Positions 18,219-27,274 of a stretch of 64,000 nt of DNA are shown piece after piece. A program made the translations under genes and the position numbers. The notes under the pieces were generated by a model that worked only from the letters and a program-made list of their open reading frames with translations, did not search any database and had not been told where the DNA came from. Source of the stretch: Psychroserpens sp. Hel_I_66 (lineage in GTDB: Bacteria; Bacteroidota; Bacteroidia; Flavobacteriales; Flavobacteriaceae); assembly GCF_000799465.1 (NCBI RefSeq), contig NZ_JUGU01000001.1, positions 496,001 to 560,000 of the forward strand, given 5' to 3'. Numbering within the stretch: position 1 is the stretch's first letter; every line of letters begins with the position of its first letter.

Positions 18219-19022
18219 ATGAAAAATATTGAAAATCTTTTTGATTACACCATTGGTCAATTTGAAACTGTTGACCATTTATTAACTATGGGTGTTGGCG
18301 CACATTTAGCTGCGTTAGTTTTCTTTTTGGTAATATCGCAGTTAGTTGCACCTAAATATCGAATAGCAACTGCGCTATCTTGTATTGTAATGGTATCTGC
18401 TGGTTTAATTTTAGTAAGTCAAGCAGGTATGTGGACTGATGCTTTTGCATTGGAAAATGGTGTATATAAGTTGCAGGATATAACTTTTAACAATGGTTAT
18501 AGATATGTAAATTGGATGATTACCATACCATGTTTATTAACTCAATTGCTTATAGTGCTTAACTATAATAAAGCACAAATAGTTAAAAAGGCTATTAGTT
18601 TAGTGTTACTGGCTTGGGGTATGATTATTACTGGTTACATAGGCCAGCTTTATGAGGTTTCTGATTTAGGTAATCTTTACATTTGGGGAGCAATTAGTAC
18701 GTTGTTTTTTATTGGTTTGAATTTTATTGTTGGAAAATCGATAGCTGAGCAAAAATCAACTTTAACTCATGGTACTGACAAGACTATTATGAAGGTATTT
18801 TGGTTAATGATGTTTGCATGGACATTGTATCCTATTGCATATATGGTACCCGCTTTTATGAATAACGCAGATGGTGTAGTTTTAAGACAGCTTTTGTTTA
18901 CAGTTGCTGATATTTCATCTAAAGTCATATATGGCTTGATGATAACATATATCGCAATTAGGCAATCTGCGAGTTCTGGATTTATTCCAGCTAGAAAGGC
19001 ATTAGGCATGGAACCACAATAA
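18219..19022 (+). CDS. Microbial rhodopsin with NTQ motif, probable inward chloride pump
   Basis: 267 residues with seven membrane helices. Helix C reads RYVNWMITIPCLLTQ, placing Asn98, Thr102 and Gln109 where proton pumps have Asp/Thr/Glu and sodium pumps have Asn/Asp/Gln. The NTQ set is the established mark of flavobacterial light-driven chloride importers such as the Nonlabens marinus NM-R3 pump, whose numbering (N98, T102, Q109, K235) matches as I recall it. The retinal Schiff-base lysine is Lys235 in ADISSKVIYG, with Asp231 one turn before. It is the first gene of an operon with a DUF2254 gene (3-bp gap) and a Blh-type retinal-forming enzyme. Ion selectivity is inferred from the motif. 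Confidence 0.95.
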   Translation: MKNIENLFDYTIGQFETVDHLLTMGVGAHLAALVFFLVISQLVAPKYRIATALSCIVMVSAGLILVSQAGMWTDAFALENGVYKLQDITFNNGYRYVNWMITIPCLLTQLLIVLNYNKAQIVKKAISLVLLAWGMIITGYIGQLYEVSDLGNLYIWGAISTLFFIGLNFIVGKSIAEQKSTLTHGTDKTIMKVFWLMMFAWTLYPIAYMVPAFMNNADGVVLRQLLFTVADISSKVIYGLMITYIAIRQSASSGFIPARKALGMEPQ

Positions 19023-19025
19023 TTC

Positions 19026-20123
19026 ATGTTCGCTGTTATAAAAAAAATTTTAAAGAGCATAGCGTTAGTACCAATTATACTCGCGCTATGCTTTCTTTTG
19101 TTGGCGATTTTATTGATTGTATTTAAAGCATATTCAATTGAAAATTTTGAACATCTTCAAGTTGCAGATAAAGAAGATGCACAATTCGTTTTTGCTTATG
19201 TTATAGGAGGTATTTTTACATTGACGATTTTCAGTTATACTATGGTAATGAATGTTCTTAATAGAAATATCAACAATTATTCGCCACGTCTTGTTCCTCT
19301 TTTATTATCTGAAAAACATCATCAGATTATTTTAGGCTTTACTTCAGGAACTATAGTTTTTTCAATGGTGTTATCAATATCTACAGTTTCGTCTGGAATA
19401 GGGTATCCTGAAATGGGTCCAATTTTAGCAATTGTTTTCTCGATTATCTCGGTATTTCTTTTTATTTATTTTATTCATAGTGTTTCCCAAAGTATACATA
19501 TTAATCACATTATTCGACAGGTTTTTGATAATACTGAAAAAAATATGGTGAAAAGAGATAGTTTTTATAAAGGTTCCCAATGTGCAAATACTTCAATAGA
19601 AACGATCATCTCATATCCTGCAGATAAAGCAGGGAATCTACAAGGATTAGATATTGCAAAATTATTAAAATTAATAAATAAGTTAGATTTCTATATTAGT
19701 GTTGAAGCGATCCAAGGTCAATTTGTTTCTAGGGAAGATGTATTATTCAAAAGCAGCGGAGAACTTTCTAATAAAGAAGTTTCCAAAATAAGAAATTGTT
19801 TTGCTATTGAAAAAGATGTTGCTTTAGAAGTACCTGATGTTGGATTTCGACATTTGGTTGAAATTGCTGTTAAGGCAATGTCTCCTGCGTTGAATGATCC
19901 TGGTACAGCTAAAGATGTATTAGATTATCTATTCCAGTTATTTATAATCCATAAATCGTATAGCTATAATAAGTTCGATGCCATCGAAATTAACCAAAAG
20001 GTGGTTGTGAAACATTTATCAACTTCTGAATTGAAGAATCTATGCTACTTAGAATTGCAATATTATTTAAAGGATGATCCTATCTTGTCAAAATATCTGC
20101 AACGTGGTTTCTCAAAAATATAA
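19026..20123 (+). CDS. DUF2254 membrane protein
   Basis: 365 residues. Four hydrophobic segments lie in the first 155 residues (about 8-35, 50-75, 100-120, 130-155), followed by a soluble domain. The family signature AVKAMSPALNDPGTA near 280-295 assigns DUF2254. No biochemical function is established for the family that I know of. It is 3 bp after the rhodopsin gene and 6 bp before blh, so it is made with both. That suggests a role linked to the pump, for example as an anion or osmotic partner, but this is inference only. Confidence 0.85.
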   Translation: MFAVIKKILKSIALVPIILALCFLLLAILLIVFKAYSIENFEHLQVADKEDAQFVFAYVIGGIFTLTIFSYTMVMNVLNRNINNYSPRLVPLLLSEKHHQIILGFTSGTIVFSMVLSISTVSSGIGYPEMGPILAIVFSIISVFLFIYFIHSVSQSIHINHIIRQVFDNTEKNMVKRDSFYKGSQCANTSIETIISYPADKAGNLQGLDIAKLLKLINKLDFYISVEAIQGQFVSREDVLFKSSGELSNKEVSKIRNCFAIEKDVALEVPDVGFRHLVEIAVKAMSPALNDPGTAKDVLDYLFQLFIIHKSYSYNKFDAIEINQKVVVKHLSTSELKNLCYLELQYYLKDDPILSKYLQRGFSKI

Positions 20124-20129
20124 CTAAAG

Positions 20130-21035
20130 ATGAGCAATTCGAAAACCTTGAACATTTCCATCTATTTCATAACTTATCTTGTTATAATAATAGGATTTTT
20201 TTCAAATTTATCTGATAGCAATCTTTTTCTAAATAAAATATGTATTTTACTAATATTGACGATGGGCTTGATACATGGCTCAAATGATTTGTATTTGCAA
20301 TCCAAAAGTCATATTATTTCAAAGCTAAAATTGTCCAAAAGAGTGTTTGCCTATTTGATCATTTCTTTAATTTTGGTTTTGGTATTTATATACAAGCCAG
20401 CTTTAGCTTTACTGAGTTTCATAATATTTAGCGCGTTTCATTTTGGGGAGCAACAATTATATTTTTTGAAATTGAAAAATAATTTTTTAAGCTATGCACT
20501 ATATACTAGTTTGGGGTGTCTGATTTTTATTGCACTATTTTTAAACGATTTTAATGAAGTCAAAAAAATTTTTAACTTTTTTCAACTTGAATTATTTGAT
20601 CAAGAAATTTTTAAAGCAATGGCTGCTTTGTTAATACTTTTGACGAGTAGTTATTTGTTCTCTTTAAATGCAATAAAAGCAATTGAGTTTAAAAAAATGT
20701 TAGAGATTTATTTTCAAATGGCAACCTTATTTTTGCTTTTTTATTCAACTAGTTTATTAGCTGCCTTTACATTTTACTTTGTTTTTTGGCATAGTTTACC
20801 TTCAATATATAGTCAGATAAACTCTTTGAGGAGAAATGATTCAAATTATAATATCTTCTCTTATATAAGGAATTCATCGGTAGTTTATAGTATAAGTATT
20901 ATTTCAATAATCTTAATATTTATATTGTCAGCTAATTTTGAATTATTGATGAAAATTTTAATAATTATTTCAGCATCGATCACAATTCCACACATCCTCA
21001 CAATCTCACAATTTTACAAGGGTAATTCATCTTAG
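20130..21035 (+). CDS. blh: Brp/Blh-type beta-carotene 15,15'-dioxygenase
   Basis: 301 residues, all membrane helices. Blh cleaves beta-carotene with oxygen to give two retinals, the chromophore of the rhodopsin two genes upstream. Conserved iron-ligand positions are visible: His49 in LIHGSND, His104 in FHFGEQ, His221 in FWHSLP and His288 in TIPH. Asp53 after the first His also fits the family. The protein is AT-rich and divergent, but all four His motifs are kept. Last gene of the operon. No beta-carotene synthesis gene is in the window. Confidence 0.9.
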   Translation: MSNSKTLNISIYFITYLVIIIGFFSNLSDSNLFLNKICILLILTMGLIHGSNDLYLQSKSHIISKLKLSKRVFAYLIISLILVLVFIYKPALALLSFIIFSAFHFGEQQLYFLKLKNNFLSYALYTSLGCLIFIALFLNDFNEVKKIFNFFQLELFDQEIFKAMAALLILLTSSYLFSLNAIKAIEFKKMLEIYFQMATLFLLFYSTSLLAAFTFYFVFWHSLPSIYSQINSLRRNDSNYNIFSYIRNSSVVYSISIISIILIFILSANFELLMKILIIISASITIPHILTISQFYKGNSS

Positions 21036-21037
21036 GT

Positions 21038-21071
21038 AAAAAAAAATCTGACTAATTTAATAGCCAGATTT
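21038..21071 (-). terminator. Terminator of the DUF2911 gene
   Basis: Arms AAATCTG/CAGATTT around a 14-nt loop, followed on the minus strand by a run of T. It may also stop plus-strand transcripts from the rhodopsin operon, but that strand lacks a T-run. Confidence 0.7.
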
Positions 21072-21095
21072 ATAATGTCAGTTTTAAAAAAAACT

Positions 21096-21641
21096 CTATT
21101 TTGTAAAAGGAATAGCAACTCTAGTTTTATCCCATCCTAAATGCATGTGAACTCCATCTTTGGCTTCTGTAAACGTGATACTAAATGCTTCTAAAGATTC
21201 TTCACCCTCTGTCACTGGCACAGCTAGTCTGGCAACATCATTTTCTTGCTTGTAAAAATAACTTCCCCAAACATTTAAATCTTTACTTACGATTGCTGTC
21301 CATTCTTTTTCTCCAGGAATAACATATAATGTATACGTTCCAGGAGCAATTTTACTATCTCCTAAAGCCATAGTTGTGTAAAGCGTTAATTCTGCAGCTT
21401 CATTAGCTCCAGTTCTCCAAACATCACCATTTGGTGCTAATTTTTCTAAGGAGCGACCATTTAATTGAGGTCTGCTATAAACAACTTTGATTAGCTTATT
21501 TGCATCTTTGTAACTAGTTGGAAAAGACGCTGCATCCATTGGGCTTTTATCCATTGGTGCAAACTCTTGTGCTTTTACTTGTATTGAAATAAATAGTATA
21601 AAAGCCATTGCAATAGTTGAAATAATTGATTTTGTTTTCAT
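21096..21641 (-). CDS. DUF2911 secreted protein
   Basis: 181 residues with a cleavable signal peptide ending near VKAQ (residue 24). The rest is a single DUF2911 domain with VVYSRPQLNGRSLE, GDVWRTGANEAAELTLY and PGTYTLYVIPGEKEWT, all typical of the family. It is probably periplasmic or outer-membrane associated. DUF2911 has no known activity. Transcribed alone from the minus strand, ending at a terminator shared with the blh 3' side. Confidence 0.85.
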   Translation of the reverse strand: MKTKSIISTIAMAFILFISIQVKAQEFAPMDKSPMDAASFPTSYKDANKLIKVVYSRPQLNGRSLEKLAPNGDVWRTGANEAAELTLYTTMALGDSKIAPGTYTLYVIPGEKEWTAIVSKDLNVWGSYFYKQENDVARLAVPVTEGEESLEAFSITFTEAKDGVHMHLGWDKTRVAIPFTK

Positions 21642-21903
21642 GTTTTGTTTTAGTTTTAATGAATTGTTTAAAGATAAACCTCACTGGTCTATTTTACAAT
21701 GTCTAAAGTCGTAAACTGTTGTTAAAGTTTACAGTATTTAAATAATCTGTAAATTTATAAAGGATTACTATTTCAGTATGATATAAAATTAGGTTTTTTA
21801 GTTTTAATTTGTAACCATTAATTGTTTTTATGTTTTATATATGTAATTCTAAACTCATATTTGTCCTATCAAAGTAAAATTAAAAAATTAAAATATATAG
21901 ATT

Positions 21904-23574
21904 ATGTGCGGAATTGTATGTGCGTTTGAACTAAAACAAAAATCAGATGATTTAAGACCTCAAATTCTTGAAATGGCTAAAAGTATTCGACATAGAGGTC
22001 CAGACTGGAGCGGTATTTATAGCGATGAAAAAGCAATATTGGCGCATGAGCGTTTGGCTATCGTTGACCCAGCATCTGGTAAGCAGCCACTTTTTAGTCC
22101 TGATAAGAAACTCATATTAGCAGCAAACGGAGAAATTTATAACCATAGAGCATTACGTAAACAATTTCCAGATTATAAGTTTCAGACTGAAAGTGATTGC
22201 GAAGTCATTTTAGCCTTGTACCAAGAAAAGGGAGCAGATTTCGTTGATGAAATGAACGGGATCTTTGGATTTGCAATTTACGATACCGAAAAAGATGAAT
22301 ACTTCATTGCTCGCGACCACATGGGAATTATTCCATTATATATCGGTTGGGACCAAAACGGTACTTTTTATGTCGCTTCGGAATTAAAAGCGCTAGAAGG
22401 TGTTTGTACAAAAATTGAATTATTTCCTCCAGGTCATTATATGTCAAGCAAAGATGGAAAATTCGTAAAATGGTACGTTCGCGATTGGACAGATTATGAC
22501 GCTGTAAAAGATAACGAAACAAGTATCGCCGAGGTGAAAAGAGCTTTAGAAGCAGCAGTTCATAGACAATTGATGAGTGATGTGCCATACGGTGTACTCC
22601 TTTCAGGCGGATTGGATTCTTCGGTAACCTCTGCAATTGCCAAAAAATATGCGCAAAAGCGTATTGAGAGCGATGATAAGTCTGATGCTTGGTATCCGCA
22701 GTTACATTCATTTTCCGTAGGATTGGAAGGGTCTCCAGATTTGGCAGCAGCTCAAAAGGTTGCAGACCATATTGGCACTGTTCACCACGAAATAAAATTT
22801 ACAATTCAAGAAGGTTTAGATGCGATAAAAGATGTTATCTATAACATAGAGACCTATGATATTACTACGATAAGATCATCAACGCCAATGTATCTAATGG
22901 CTCGAGTGATTAAATCTATGGGGATTAAAATGGTATTGTCTGGAGAAGGAGCAGACGAGATTTTTGGTGGCTACCTATACTTTCATAAAGCGCCAAATGC
23001 ACGTGAATTTCATGAAGAAACCGTTCGTAAACTGGATAAACTGCATATGTACGATTGTTTAAGAGCAAATAAAAGTTTAGCTGCTTGGGGAATTGAAGGA
23101 CGTGTGCCATTTTTAGATAAAGAATTTATGGACGTTGCCATGAGAATCAATCCTCAGGATAAAATGATCAATGGAGAGCGTATGGAGAAATGGGTAATTC
23201 GTAAGGCATTTGAAGACATGTTACCAGAAAGTGTCGCTTGGAGACAAAAAGAGCAATTTAGTGATGGAGTAGGTTACAGTTGGATTGATACTTTAAAAGA
23301 GGTCGTTAATAAAGAAGTGACTGATGAGCAAATGGAAAATGCAAAATTCCGTTTTCCAATCCAAACTCCGCAAAACAAAGAAGAGTTTTACTACCGTTCA
23401 ATATTTGAGGGGCATTTTCCTAGTGATGCAGCAGCAAGGAGTGTGCCTCAAGAAGCAAGTGTGGCTTGCAGTACAGCAACAGCTTTAGAATGGGATGAGG
23501 CATTTAAAAACATGAACGAACCCTCAGGAAGAGCAATCTCAAACGTTCACGATAAGGCTTATGCAAAAGCATAA
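21904..23574 (+). CDS. asnB: Asparagine synthase B (glutamine-hydrolysing)
   Basis: 556 residues. The N-terminal class II amidotransferase domain uses Cys2 (MCGIVCAF) to release ammonia from glutamine. The synthetase domain (about 210-520) contains the ATP-pyrophosphatase loop LLSGGLDSS near 236 and SGEGADEIFGGY near 345, and makes asparagine from aspartate in the cytosol. Length matches E. coli AsnB. It is followed by a strong terminator and so is monocistronic. Confidence 0.97.
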   Translation: MCGIVCAFELKQKSDDLRPQILEMAKSIRHRGPDWSGIYSDEKAILAHERLAIVDPASGKQPLFSPDKKLILAANGEIYNHRALRKQFPDYKFQTESDCEVILALYQEKGADFVDEMNGIFGFAIYDTEKDEYFIARDHMGIIPLYIGWDQNGTFYVASELKALEGVCTKIELFPPGHYMSSKDGKFVKWYVRDWTDYDAVKDNETSIAEVKRALEAAVHRQLMSDVPYGVLLSGGLDSSVTSAIAKKYAQKRIESDDKSDAWYPQLHSFSVGLEGSPDLAAAQKVADHIGTVHHEIKFTIQEGLDAIKDVIYNIETYDITTIRSSTPMYLMARVIKSMGIKMVLSGEGADEIFGGYLYFHKAPNAREFHEETVRKLDKLHMYDCLRANKSLAAWGIEGRVPFLDKEFMDVAMRINPQDKMINGERMEKWVIRKAFEDMLPESVAWRQKEQFSDGVGYSWIDTLKEVVNKEVTDEQMENAKFRFPIQTPQNKEEFYYRSIFEGHFPSDAAARSVPQEASVACSTATALEWDEAFKNMNEPSGRAISNVHDKAYAKA

Positions 23575-23603
23575 ATGATATTCAAAATTTGATTAAATAG
23601 AAA

Positions 23604-23637
23604 AAAAGACCAATGGAGACATTGGTCTTTTTGTTTT
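23604..23637 (+). terminator. asnB terminator
   Basis: 10-bp arms AAAGACCAAT/ATTGGTCTTT with a 6-nt loop and a T-rich tail, 30 bp after the asnB stop. Confidence 0.85.
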
Positions 23638-23893
23638 CTTCGGAAATTTGATCATGTTCAGATTTATCTTCCAATTTAAGACGTATTTTTCCGAATTTAG
23701 AAAAAATGAAGACTTCAAAATCTTACGTATAACGAATTTGATTGATTTAGCACATTTCCGAAGATGTTAAAAAACAACAAAATCTATTTTAAGGGTGTTT
23801 TTAGAGCTTTTAAGACCGTTTTTAGAAATTAACAAATGTTGATAATTATTGGAGTCAATCGATGAAATGCTTTCAAAATGCTCCAAGTTTTCT

Positions 23894-23901
23894 TATCTTT
23901 G
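23894..23901 (+). promoter_or_regulatory. -7 promoter box TATCTTTG of gyrB
   Basis: An exact TAnnTTTG, 98 nt before the gyrB ATG. No clear TTG at -33. Confidence 0.5.
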
Positions 23902-23914
23902 TTTGTACTCGAAG

Positions 23915-23937
23915 AGATGCTACGCGCATCTTTTTTT
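23915..23937 (+). terminator. Terminator-like hairpin in the gyrB leader, possible attenuator
   Basis: Arms AGATGC/GCATCT, loop TACGC, then seven T. It lies just downstream of the gyrB -7 box and 62 nt before the gyrB start codon, so it would act on gyrB's own transcript rather than on asnB, which has a separate terminator. Confidence 0.6.
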
Positions 23938-23999
23938 GTGAAGTATAATCTTGAAATTTTATACTAACTAAAACTACATATTTCAAAATAGACAAATTT

Positions 24000-25949
24000 A
24001 TGAGCGAGAAAAGAGAAGAGTTTAATAAGGATAATTATTCGGCCGATAGTATTCAGGCCCTAGAGGGAATGGAGCACGTACGCATGCGTCCATCGATGTA
24101 TATTGGTGATGTTGGTACACGTGGTTTACACCATTTGGTTTATGAGGTTGTTGATAACTCAATAGATGAGGCGTTAGCTGGTCATTGTGATAATATTACA
24201 GTAATTATAAATGAGGATAATTCAATTACTACGGAAGATGACGGTCGTGGTATACCTGTAGATTTACACAAAAAAGAAGGAGTCTCTGCATTAGAAGTTG
24301 TAATGACTAAGATTGGTGCTGGTGGTAAATTTGATAAAGACTCTTATAAGGTTTCTGGAGGATTACACGGTGTCGGTGTAAGTTGTGTTAACGCTTTATC
24401 TGAACACTTAAAAGCTACCGTGTATAGAAAAGGAGAGGTTTGGGAACAAGAATATGAACGCGGTAAAGCAATGTATCCGGTAAAAAAGGTGGGTACGACA
24501 GACAAACGAGGAACCATTGTTACATTCAAGCCAGATCCAACGATCTTTACCCAAACTTTAGAGTATAGTTATGATACGTTGGCATCTCGTTTACGAGAAC
24601 TTGCTTATTTAAATAAAGGAATAACCATTCACCTTATTGATAAACGTTATAAAAAAGAGGATGGAGAATTTGAGGGAGAAACATTTCACTCTGAAGAAGG
24701 TCTTAAAGAATTTATCAAGTTTTTAGATGGAAACCGTGAACCTTTAATAAAGGAAGTTATTGCTTTTGAAGGAGAGAAAAATGGCGTACCTGTTGAGGTT
24801 GCCATGATCTATAATACATCCTATGCAGAAAATTTACATTCCTATGTAAATAACATCAATACGCACGAAGGTGGAACGCACTTATCTGGTTTTAGAAGAG
24901 GTTTGACGCATACGCTTAAAAAATATGCAGATTCTTCTGGAATGTTGGATAAATTAAAATTTGATATTCAAGGCGATGATTTTCGTGAAGGTTTGACAGC
25001 CATTATTTCGGTAAAGGTTCAAGAGCCACAGTTTGAAGGACAAACAAAAACAAAACTAGGTAACAGAGAAGTATCTGCATCTGTAAGTCAGGCAGTATCT
25101 GAAATGTTGACCGATTATCTCGAGGAGCATCCAGAAGATGCAAAAACAATTGTCCAAAAAGTAATCTTGGCTGCACAAGCACGTCACGCTGCACAAAAAG
25201 CCCGTGATATGGTGCAACGTAAAACGGTTATGAGTATTGGTGGTTTGCCTGGTAAATTAAGTGACTGTTCTGAGCAAGATCCTACAAAATGCGAAGTGTT
25301 TCTTGTTGAGGGAGATTCAGCAGGAGGAACAGCAAAACAAGGTCGTGATAGAGCTTTTCAAGCCATTCTCCCATTACGTGGTAAGATTTTAAACGTGGAG
25401 AAAGCCATGTCACATCGTGTTTTTGAAAACGAAGAAATCAAAAATATTTTTACAGCACTCGGTGTAACCATTGGTACAGAAGAAGATAGTAAAGAACTTA
25501 ATTTAACAAAATTACGATACCATAAAGTAGTGATTATGTGTGATGCCGATATTGATGGTAGTCACATTGAAACCCTAATTTTGACATTCTTCTTTAGATA
25601 TATGAAAGAATTGATAGAAAACGGTCACATTTACATCGCAACGCCACCTTTGTATTTAGTTAAAAAAGGTGCTAAAAAGCAATATGCTTGGAGTGATGAA
25701 GAGCGTTCAAGAATCATGAATGAATTTGGAGAAAATAGCAAGATCCAGCGTTATAAAGGTCTTGGTGAAATGAATGCTGAGCAATTATGGGATACAACCA
25801 TGAATCCAGAATTCAGAACATTACGACAAGTTCAAATTGATAATGGGGTAGAAGCAGATCGTATTTTCTCAATGTTAATGGGTGATGAAGTACCGCCTCG
25901 TAGAGAGTTTATCGAGAAAAATGCAATTTATGCAAATATTGATGCATAA
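24000..25949 (+). CDS. gyrB: DNA gyrase subunit B
   Basis: 649 residues. The ATPase half of DNA gyrase, which with GyrA introduces negative supercoils. The GHKL ATPase domain (about 20-230) carries DNSIDEA near 53 and GGLHGVG near 121. The transducer domain follows, then TOPRIM with LVEGDSAGGTA near 430 and DADIDGSHI near 510, and the GyrA-binding tail. The length suits a short Gram-positive-like GyrB without the E. coli insert. gyrA is not next to it. Confidence 0.98.
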   Translation: MSEKREEFNKDNYSADSIQALEGMEHVRMRPSMYIGDVGTRGLHHLVYEVVDNSIDEALAGHCDNITVIINEDNSITTEDDGRGIPVDLHKKEGVSALEVVMTKIGAGGKFDKDSYKVSGGLHGVGVSCVNALSEHLKATVYRKGEVWEQEYERGKAMYPVKKVGTTDKRGTIVTFKPDPTIFTQTLEYSYDTLASRLRELAYLNKGITIHLIDKRYKKEDGEFEGETFHSEEGLKEFIKFLDGNREPLIKEVIAFEGEKNGVPVEVAMIYNTSYAENLHSYVNNINTHEGGTHLSGFRRGLTHTLKKYADSSGMLDKLKFDIQGDDFREGLTAIISVKVQEPQFEGQTKTKLGNREVSASVSQAVSEMLTDYLEEHPEDAKTIVQKVILAAQARHAAQKARDMVQRKTVMSIGGLPGKLSDCSEQDPTKCEVFLVEGDSAGGTAKQGRDRAFQAILPLRGKILNVEKAMSHRVFENEEIKNIFTALGVTIGTEEDSKELNLTKLRYHKVVIMCDADIDGSHIETLILTFFFRYMKELIENGHIYIATPPLYLVKKGAKKQYAWSDEERSRIMNEFGENSKIQRYKGLGEMNAEQLWDTTMNPEFRTLRQVQIDNGVEADRIFSMLMGDEVPPRREFIEKNAIYANIDA

Positions 25950-25996
25950 TATCATTTAAAAATAGTTCGCTATAATTGGCGAAAAGAAACTAAAGC

Positions 25997-26033
25997 AAAA
26001 GCAACTACGTATTATATGTAGTTGCTTTTTTTC
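25997..26033 (+). terminator. gyrB terminator
   Basis: 12-bp arms AAAAGCAACTAC/GTAGTTGCTTTT with a 9-nt AT loop and a T-run, 47 bp after the stop. Confidence 0.85.
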
Positions 26034-26135
26034 TTCAGAAGAAAAGTCAGAAATCTAAAATATCAGAAAATAGGAATTAAAGCGTTATATATTAAGTTTC
26101 AATACATTTACAATCCAAATAAAATATCTTAACCT

Positions 26136-27149
26136 ATGAAAAAAATAGTTATTACCATTGTAGCATGTCTTGTTATAGTATCTGTAAGAGCTCAAGAAAA
26201 CGTAAACGATTTACTGGCAGCAGGTGTTTCTGACGCGCAACGTTTTACTCAGGATTATATGGCTCCAGCTTCGGAAGGTTTAGCCTATGGTATCAATAAT
26301 GGCTGGTTCAATAACGCGAAATCACCAAAGAGATTTAATTTCCAACTGTCTGTAATTGGTAATGTAGGATTTATAAATGATGATAAAAAATCATTTCAAA
26401 TGAATGCTGCAGATTATGAGAACATTAGGTTTGAGGATGGTAGTGGCTCAAAAATGGTGGCTACTGCTTTAGGAAATAATGATCCTGATGTGAGAGTCAT
26501 TATTACCTATGACGATCCGCTTTTTGGAAGTCAGGAAACAGAACTCGTATTGCCAACTGGAATTGGTTCAGAAGGTGTCAATCTAATACCGACTGGATTT
26601 TTGCAAGCTAGCTTTTCGCCTTTTAAAGGAACTCAACTTATTGGTAGATTTATTCCGAAGATAGAAACAGAGGATGCAAAATTAGGCTTATATGGAATTG
26701 GTTTACAACAAGAATTTACGAGTTGGTTACCTGCAGATAAAGTGTTGCCAATAGCAGTTTCGGGACTTGTAGCATACACACATTTGGATGGAAGCTACGA
26801 TTTTACGGATGCAGAATTTGTAGATGGCGAAAACCAACGTGTAGAGACCGATATGAATACGGTTTTGCTTCAATTAATAGTAGGCACAAAATTAAAGATC
26901 ATCAATTTTTATGCAGGTTTGGGTTATATCACAGGAAGTTCAACAACAGATCTTTTGGGAACGTATAGGGTAACCGATGGGTTCTTGTTTTCAGAAGAAA
27001 TAAATGACCCGTTCTCGGTAAAGCATGACATTTCTGGAATAAGAGGGACTTTGGGTGCTAATTTAAAAGTTGGTTTTTTTGGCTTAAATGCAGATTATAC
27101 AATTGCAGAATTTGATAGTGCCACTTTGGGGATCAACTTCTCTTTCTAA
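26136..27149 (+). CDS. DUF6588-family outer-membrane-like protein
   Basis: 337 residues with a signal peptide ending VRAQ (about residue 19). The remainder is rich in alternating beta strands with repeated Gly and aromatic residues and ends in LGINFSF, consistent with an outer-membrane beta-barrel of the DUF6588 family found in Bacteroidota. The function is unknown. It is monocistronic, with terminators on both sides. Confidence 0.7.
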   Translation: MKKIVITIVACLVIVSVRAQENVNDLLAAGVSDAQRFTQDYMAPASEGLAYGINNGWFNNAKSPKRFNFQLSVIGNVGFINDDKKSFQMNAADYENIRFEDGSGSKMVATALGNNDPDVRVIITYDDPLFGSQETELVLPTGIGSEGVNLIPTGFLQASFSPFKGTQLIGRFIPKIETEDAKLGLYGIGLQQEFTSWLPADKVLPIAVSGLVAYTHLDGSYDFTDAEFVDGENQRVETDMNTVLLQLIVGTKLKIINFYAGLGYITGSSTTDLLGTYRVTDGFLFSEEINDPFSVKHDISGIRGTLGANLKVGFFGLNADYTIAEFDSATLGINFSF

Positions 27150-27177
27150 ATCAAGATCTTAAATCATAAATTATTCT

Positions 27178-27208
27178 AAAAGCATAAGATTTTCTCTTAT
27201 GCTTTTTT
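27178..27208 (+). terminator. Terminator after the DUF6588 gene
   Basis: 12-bp arms AAAAGCATAAGA/TCTTATGCTTTT, 5-nt loop, T-run. Confidence 0.85.
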
Positions 27209-27274
27209 CGTTAACACTGTTAAAATTTGTAATTTTACGTTCTTAATAATCAACACAATTTAAAAATAAAATAT

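Larger units (their letters stand above)
23575..23999. other. asnB-gyrB intergenic region, 425 bp
   Basis: No ORF. In order it holds the asnB terminator (23604), CTTCGGAA at 23638, TTCCGAAG at 23756, a -7 box at 23894, and a second terminator-like hairpin at 23915 lying between that promoter and gyrB. Confidence 0.7.

Noticed and set aside
18219..19022. Sodium-pump (KR2-like) rhodopsin
   Set aside because: The position that must be Asp for a sodium pump (residue 102) is Thr; the motif is NTQ, not NDQ.
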